A stretch of DNA of 64,000 bases. Source: Lithospermum erythrorhizon. Taxonomy: Eukaryota; Streptophyta; Magnoliopsida; Boraginales; Boraginaceae. The notes under the pieces are model-generated. The model had not been told where the DNA came from, searched no databases, and saw only the letters and a list, made by a program, of their open reading frames with translations. The translations under genes and the position numbers were made by a program. The DNA lies in the NCBI GenBank assembly GCA_019722365.1, contig JADFUC010000403.1:124001-188000 (forward strand), read 5' to 3'. Numbering within the stretch: the stretch's first letter is position 1; every line of letters starts with the position of its first letter. Below are positions 60,541 through 64,000 of this stretch, one piece after another.

Positions 60541-60663
60541 GTAGGTTCCGTTTTAGCGGGTTACGTGGGCGTGTGCTGCGTGAGGGGCTTTGTTAGATTT
60601 TATGGCTCGAGTCTTTCATGAGTCTAAATTATTTTTATCTTCTTTTCGTGGAAATTGCTGAGG

Positions 60664-61480
60664 ATGCCACCGAGGTTGAGTTGCGCGGTCAGATCGCGGA
60701 CCGCTAGGGGTAGAGGTCTTAGGGTAGAGGCCGAGGCGTTAGTAGGGGTGATCTTTGGAAGAGCCCGTTAGTAGACACAGAGGCGAGGCTCGTGGAGCTA
60801 GAGGAAGAGGACGTGGTGATGAGCCAAGTGTAGACCAACCGGATTCCTAGGAAGATGTGAATTTCTTAGAGGAGCAAGTGTATGAAGATTTTGGAGAGGC
60901 AGTGGGAGTAGGCGCGGGCCAGGTACACGACTTTAGTAGTAGCACTCCGAGGCGAGGTCGGACTAAATTGCTAGACAGTTTCCTGAAGAGACCTGATTCC
61001 CCCAGCGATTTGACACCAGAGGTTGCGATTGAATTTTTGGAGGCATTAGAGAATAATTTTGAACTGATGGGTTTGGGGGATGAGTTAAAAGTGAAATTTG
61101 CGGTGTATTGCAGGTTATCGGGAGGAGCTAGAGGTTGGTGGAACCGTGTCACACCCAAGATTTGGTTCTTTGAGGGAGAGATGCCGATCACTTGGGTTGG
61201 GTGAACTTCTTGAAACAAATTTACGTTTGAGACTCATATGGCAGCATGATGGAGAAGGTGATCCGAATCTTGGCAGGGAAAGAAGGGCCGATTGATAGGT
61301 ATGAAGAGAGGTTTAGCGACTTGTGTGGTTTTGATTCGAAGTGTACCCCACGTTGAGCTTCTGAAGGATCGCGGGTTTTAAATCGAGCTAGATTATTGAA
61401 GGCTGAGGTGCTCCGGCGTGGCCCTGCCAACCGCCATTTCCGCGCCCATTCTGCGAGGTCGTCGTCGGAGCGAAATGGCG
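60664..61480 (+). pseudogene. Gypsy gag remnant
   Basis: It starts MPPRLSC with an Arg/Gly-rich N-terminus, as is usual for plant gypsy gag. After frameshifts, frame 60857-61204 holds FLEALENNFELMGLGDE, KVKFAVYCRLSGGARGWWN, the Retrotrans_gag core with its paired Trp. Another shift gives MEKVIRILAGKEGPIDRYEERF near 61250-61310. No zinc knuckle or protease follows. It is non-functional. Confidence 0.8.
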
Positions 61481-61499
61481 GTAGAAGAGATTAGGCGGC

Positions 61500-63540
61500 G
61501 TGAATGGAGGCATCGAGTCGGCAGTGAGGAGAGGGAGGAGTGAAGCCGTGGAGGGAGGAGCAGGTGGTATTTTTGCTTATCTAGATTGTATTAAGTTAGC
61601 AGATGGACTTGTTAGCGAGAGAACAAATTCAATTATTCAATTGTATATTACTAATTACATAGTTTTATTAATTATAGGTTTCGATTGAAAAAAAAAGTCC
61701 ATGCAAAAAAAGAAATGAAATTACAGGTACACCAATTCTATTAAAAATACGCTAATAATGATATTTTTGTAAATAAAATGAAAATTGATGGCAAATATGT
61801 CATTTGAGCACTTGTCGTCGGAAATACGTTTGTAGGTTTTTGGAGGAAGAATGTTTATAAGATAGGATCGGCAGGACCTCTGGTATGGAGGATTACGGTG
61901 ATAAATCAAGCCTTGGTTAAATACATTTGTGAGTTTATTAGAAGCGCAGATCAGCTCTCCCTCAGGTTCACCACCTGTACCAGTACGCCTCCATAACCTT
62001 TTTCTTTACTTGATTCTAATTTTAATTTTACAAACCCTAGATCCCTAATTTTGCTTATTTTATTTTCGAATTTGATTTCCGTAATTATTATTGATTTCAT
62101 GTTTATGTGTCTTTTTAATTGAAATTATGATGGAATTAAGAAGTATTTCTTGGGTTGGTTAATTTAATTACCTGTTTCATATTACTTCATTATTTATGAT
62201 TTATGATTTATGATTTAGGGTTAGGATTTGGTGGTTAAATCTGGAATTTAATTTGATGGTTTATTTATGTTTTGATTTTGATTTTTGGCATGAAGTTTCG
62301 TTTATGAAATTGTGTATGCTAGTGTTGAATTTTGAATATGGAATTGGTGTCTTTAGTGATGACTATGTGTTTGTTAAATTGTTTGTTTCAATGAATTTGT
62401 CCAGTTTGTTTTGCATTTCTGTTATCTCAGCTTTTATTGTTAGGAATTCCTGGTTCAATAAGCAATAATTTGTTTTGAAATGATAAGTCTAGAATAAATC
62501 AAGGCATATAGGATATAGGCAATTTATGAGGATGCTAAAGATACAAAGCAACACTTTTATGAAACAAATATATCATCATTATTATATAGCTGGTTTAATA
62601 CATAGAGATGTGAATCTATTGGCACTAGTAGTAGTAACTTCCTGCTATGTTCCTCTAGTTTGGCATCTCTATTGCTAGCCGAAGTACATGGAAGCATATG
62701 GCTAACAACCTTTTCAGAAATGCATATTCTAGCAATTTATGTCTGATTGAATACCAATGTAAGGGAAATGAAACCGAAGGTCATCAACTCTGTTGATGTA
62801 GCTGTTTTTATTTTTATTAGTAGCTCCATTCTGTAAATGGCAATGTTTAATTCCATTAATGTAGCTGTTTGTGCTTATGTTATGCTATTTATGTAAATGG
62901 GTAAGCTTTATTACAATTTTCTTGACCCAAAACTAATCGGTAGAATTGGTAATATGAAGTTTGCTTTTACTCATTTTCTGTTTGATTTCTGCTTCTTTTA
63001 TTGATAGGTGACAGAAGAATATTGATAGCTGTTGCAAGTGAGGGAAATTAGTGATTTGGATTCTGTTAAGTAAGTTTAATCATAGTTATCTATCTGTTAT
63101 GGATCATTTTGCATATAGCTATTAATGTGCAAAATGCTATTGATTGAAAGAATAGTAATGGTCGTGTTGTAGTAAGGAATGGAATGGCAAAACTTGTATC
63201 GATTCTTACCAGTGTGAGGTCGAAGAAATAAAGTGGAGCTAAATGAAAATAGTACTATGCATTTAACATTTCAGAACTATTTCATAAATTCAATGAGATA
63301 TCAAGAAATTGAAGTAGCTGATGTGATGATATGTGTAATGTGCACCTCTGTATCATATTAATGGACACTGATTATATTTAATGATAGGCCTATGGTTGGC
63401 TGATTAGGAAAGAGTATAGGAGCAGATCTACTTTTATTTATAAGTAGTGCTGGGATCTATAAGATATACAAACACAATCAATAAAATTTATAATTGAAAC
63501 AAGAAAATTAACAGGGACTATGTTTCATATAAACTGATGC
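61500..63540. other. Sequence after the truncated gypsy element; possible 5' part of a gene beyond the window
   Basis: The stretch 61930-62060 (ctctccctcaggttcacc, aaaccctagatccctaattttg) resembles a plant leader, followed by T-rich intron-like DNA with a TTGATAG|GTGACAG junction near 63005. No initiator frame with known similarity exists, so this is a guess from composition. Confidence 0.25.
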
Positions 63541-63599
63541 AGGATGTTGTTGAAGCTGATGCAGGTCATGTACTCATGTTGGAATCGAGAAATATATAT

Positions 63600-63765
63600 G
63601 GGTCCGTTTGGATTGGTGGATTTGGATTTGAGGATGGATTTAAAAGAAAGGAATTTGAAATCAAATTCATTGTTTGGGAAATCAATGGATTTGAGGAGTG
63701 ATTTGATGATGGATTTAGAATTTCTTGTTTGGGAACCAATAAATTTAAGAAGTGATGTTGATGAA
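63600..63765. mobile_element. Possible hAT-like MITE end
   Basis: gggtccgtttggattgg followed by repeated ggatttga(gg)-type words. This is the composition seen at the ends of non-autonomous hAT elements in plants. The inverted partner and target duplication were not established. Confidence 0.3.
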
Positions 63766-64000
63766 AAAAATTCATTTTGTTTATTAGTATTGTAATAATT
63801 TATTACACATTTCTATTTATATAAATGCTAAGATTTTTTATTTAGAATATATTTTATATTATACATAAACAAATAAATAGATGTTTCTTAGATTTTTTTT
63901 CTTTCTCATTTGAAACTACTACTCCTAAGCACATTGTCAAGTTTGATTTTCTATTGTCAAAATTAATATACTTTACATTTTTAAATGACACATATAAGAA

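Larger units (their letters stand above)
55775..61500 (+). mobile_element. Truncated Ty3/gypsy element: LTR, primer-binding site, broken gag
   Basis: An LTR homologous to the reverse copy at 1003-4333 (about 55775-60512, interrupted by a 2.16-kb solo LTR) is followed by tggtatcgaggc (60530-60540), a near match to the tRNA-Met primer-binding site. A 120-base leader and gag (from 60664) come next. No pol and no second LTR follow within the window, so the element is truncated around 61.5 kb. The left edge is uncertain by tens of bases. Confidence 0.75.

Noticed and set aside
63544..63795. 83-codon frame near the window end
   Set aside because: Built from repeated ggatttgagg words of a MITE-like segment; the antisense frame is equally open.

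Overview
This is nuclear DNA from a flowering plant, most likely a eudicot. The genes have GT-AG introns, the sequence is AT-rich, and several gene families are plant types (UGT85 glycosyltransferase, BAHD acyltransferase, LSD1-finger type I metacaspase, LEW1/NUS1-like protein). Most of the window is transposable-element sequence in several nested layers. Only three genes look structurally intact: a LEW1/NUS1 homologue (24417-27131, +, seven exons, 238 aa) and two tandem type I metacaspases (29408-31690 and 34112-37658, both +, five exons each with identical intron phases).

Left part (1-16.4 kb): a UGT85-like pseudogene is split by about 4.7 kb of inserted DNA. That DNA contains a 3.3-kb solo-type gypsy LTR (1003-4333, reverse orientation). 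Next come a strongly decayed copia element with a UBN2-type gag (about 8590-10055, -) and a decayed L1-type LINE (about 11690-16415, -). Small TA-flanked MITEs are scattered through the region.

Middle (16.4-28 kb): a BAHD acyltransferase exon fragment lies near a chimeric gene relic on the minus strand. In the relic, two exons of an unidentified plant protein run directly into introns-included pieces of the C-terminal half of DNA topoisomerase I. The LEW1/NUS1 homologue diverges from this relic and is followed by a 0.5-kb inverted-repeat element with an internal duplication.

Metacaspase locus (29-52.6 kb): the first metacaspase keeps the catalytic His but has Ser where the catalytic Cys should be. 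The second keeps both Cys and His. Fifty-seven bases after the stop codon of the second gene lies a 14.9-kb insertion: a copia element (37716-52603, reverse orientation) that itself contains a 9.6-kb Ty3/gypsy element (42469-52052) flanked by a perfect 5-bp duplication, ATGTT. The inner element has unusually long LTRs (about 3.75 and 3.88 kb) packed with tandem repeats, and an internal region of only about 1.95 kb.

Right part (52.6-64 kb): a palindrome-rich minisatellite, one orphan protein-kinase exon fragment, and a second gypsy element (LTR, primer-binding site, broken gag; about 55775-61500, +). The LTR of this element is interrupted by a 2.16-kb solo LTR of the same family as the 3.8-kb LTRs, with a TTTCA duplication. 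The last 2.5 kb could be the untranslated start of a gene beyond the window, but nothing coding is recognisable.
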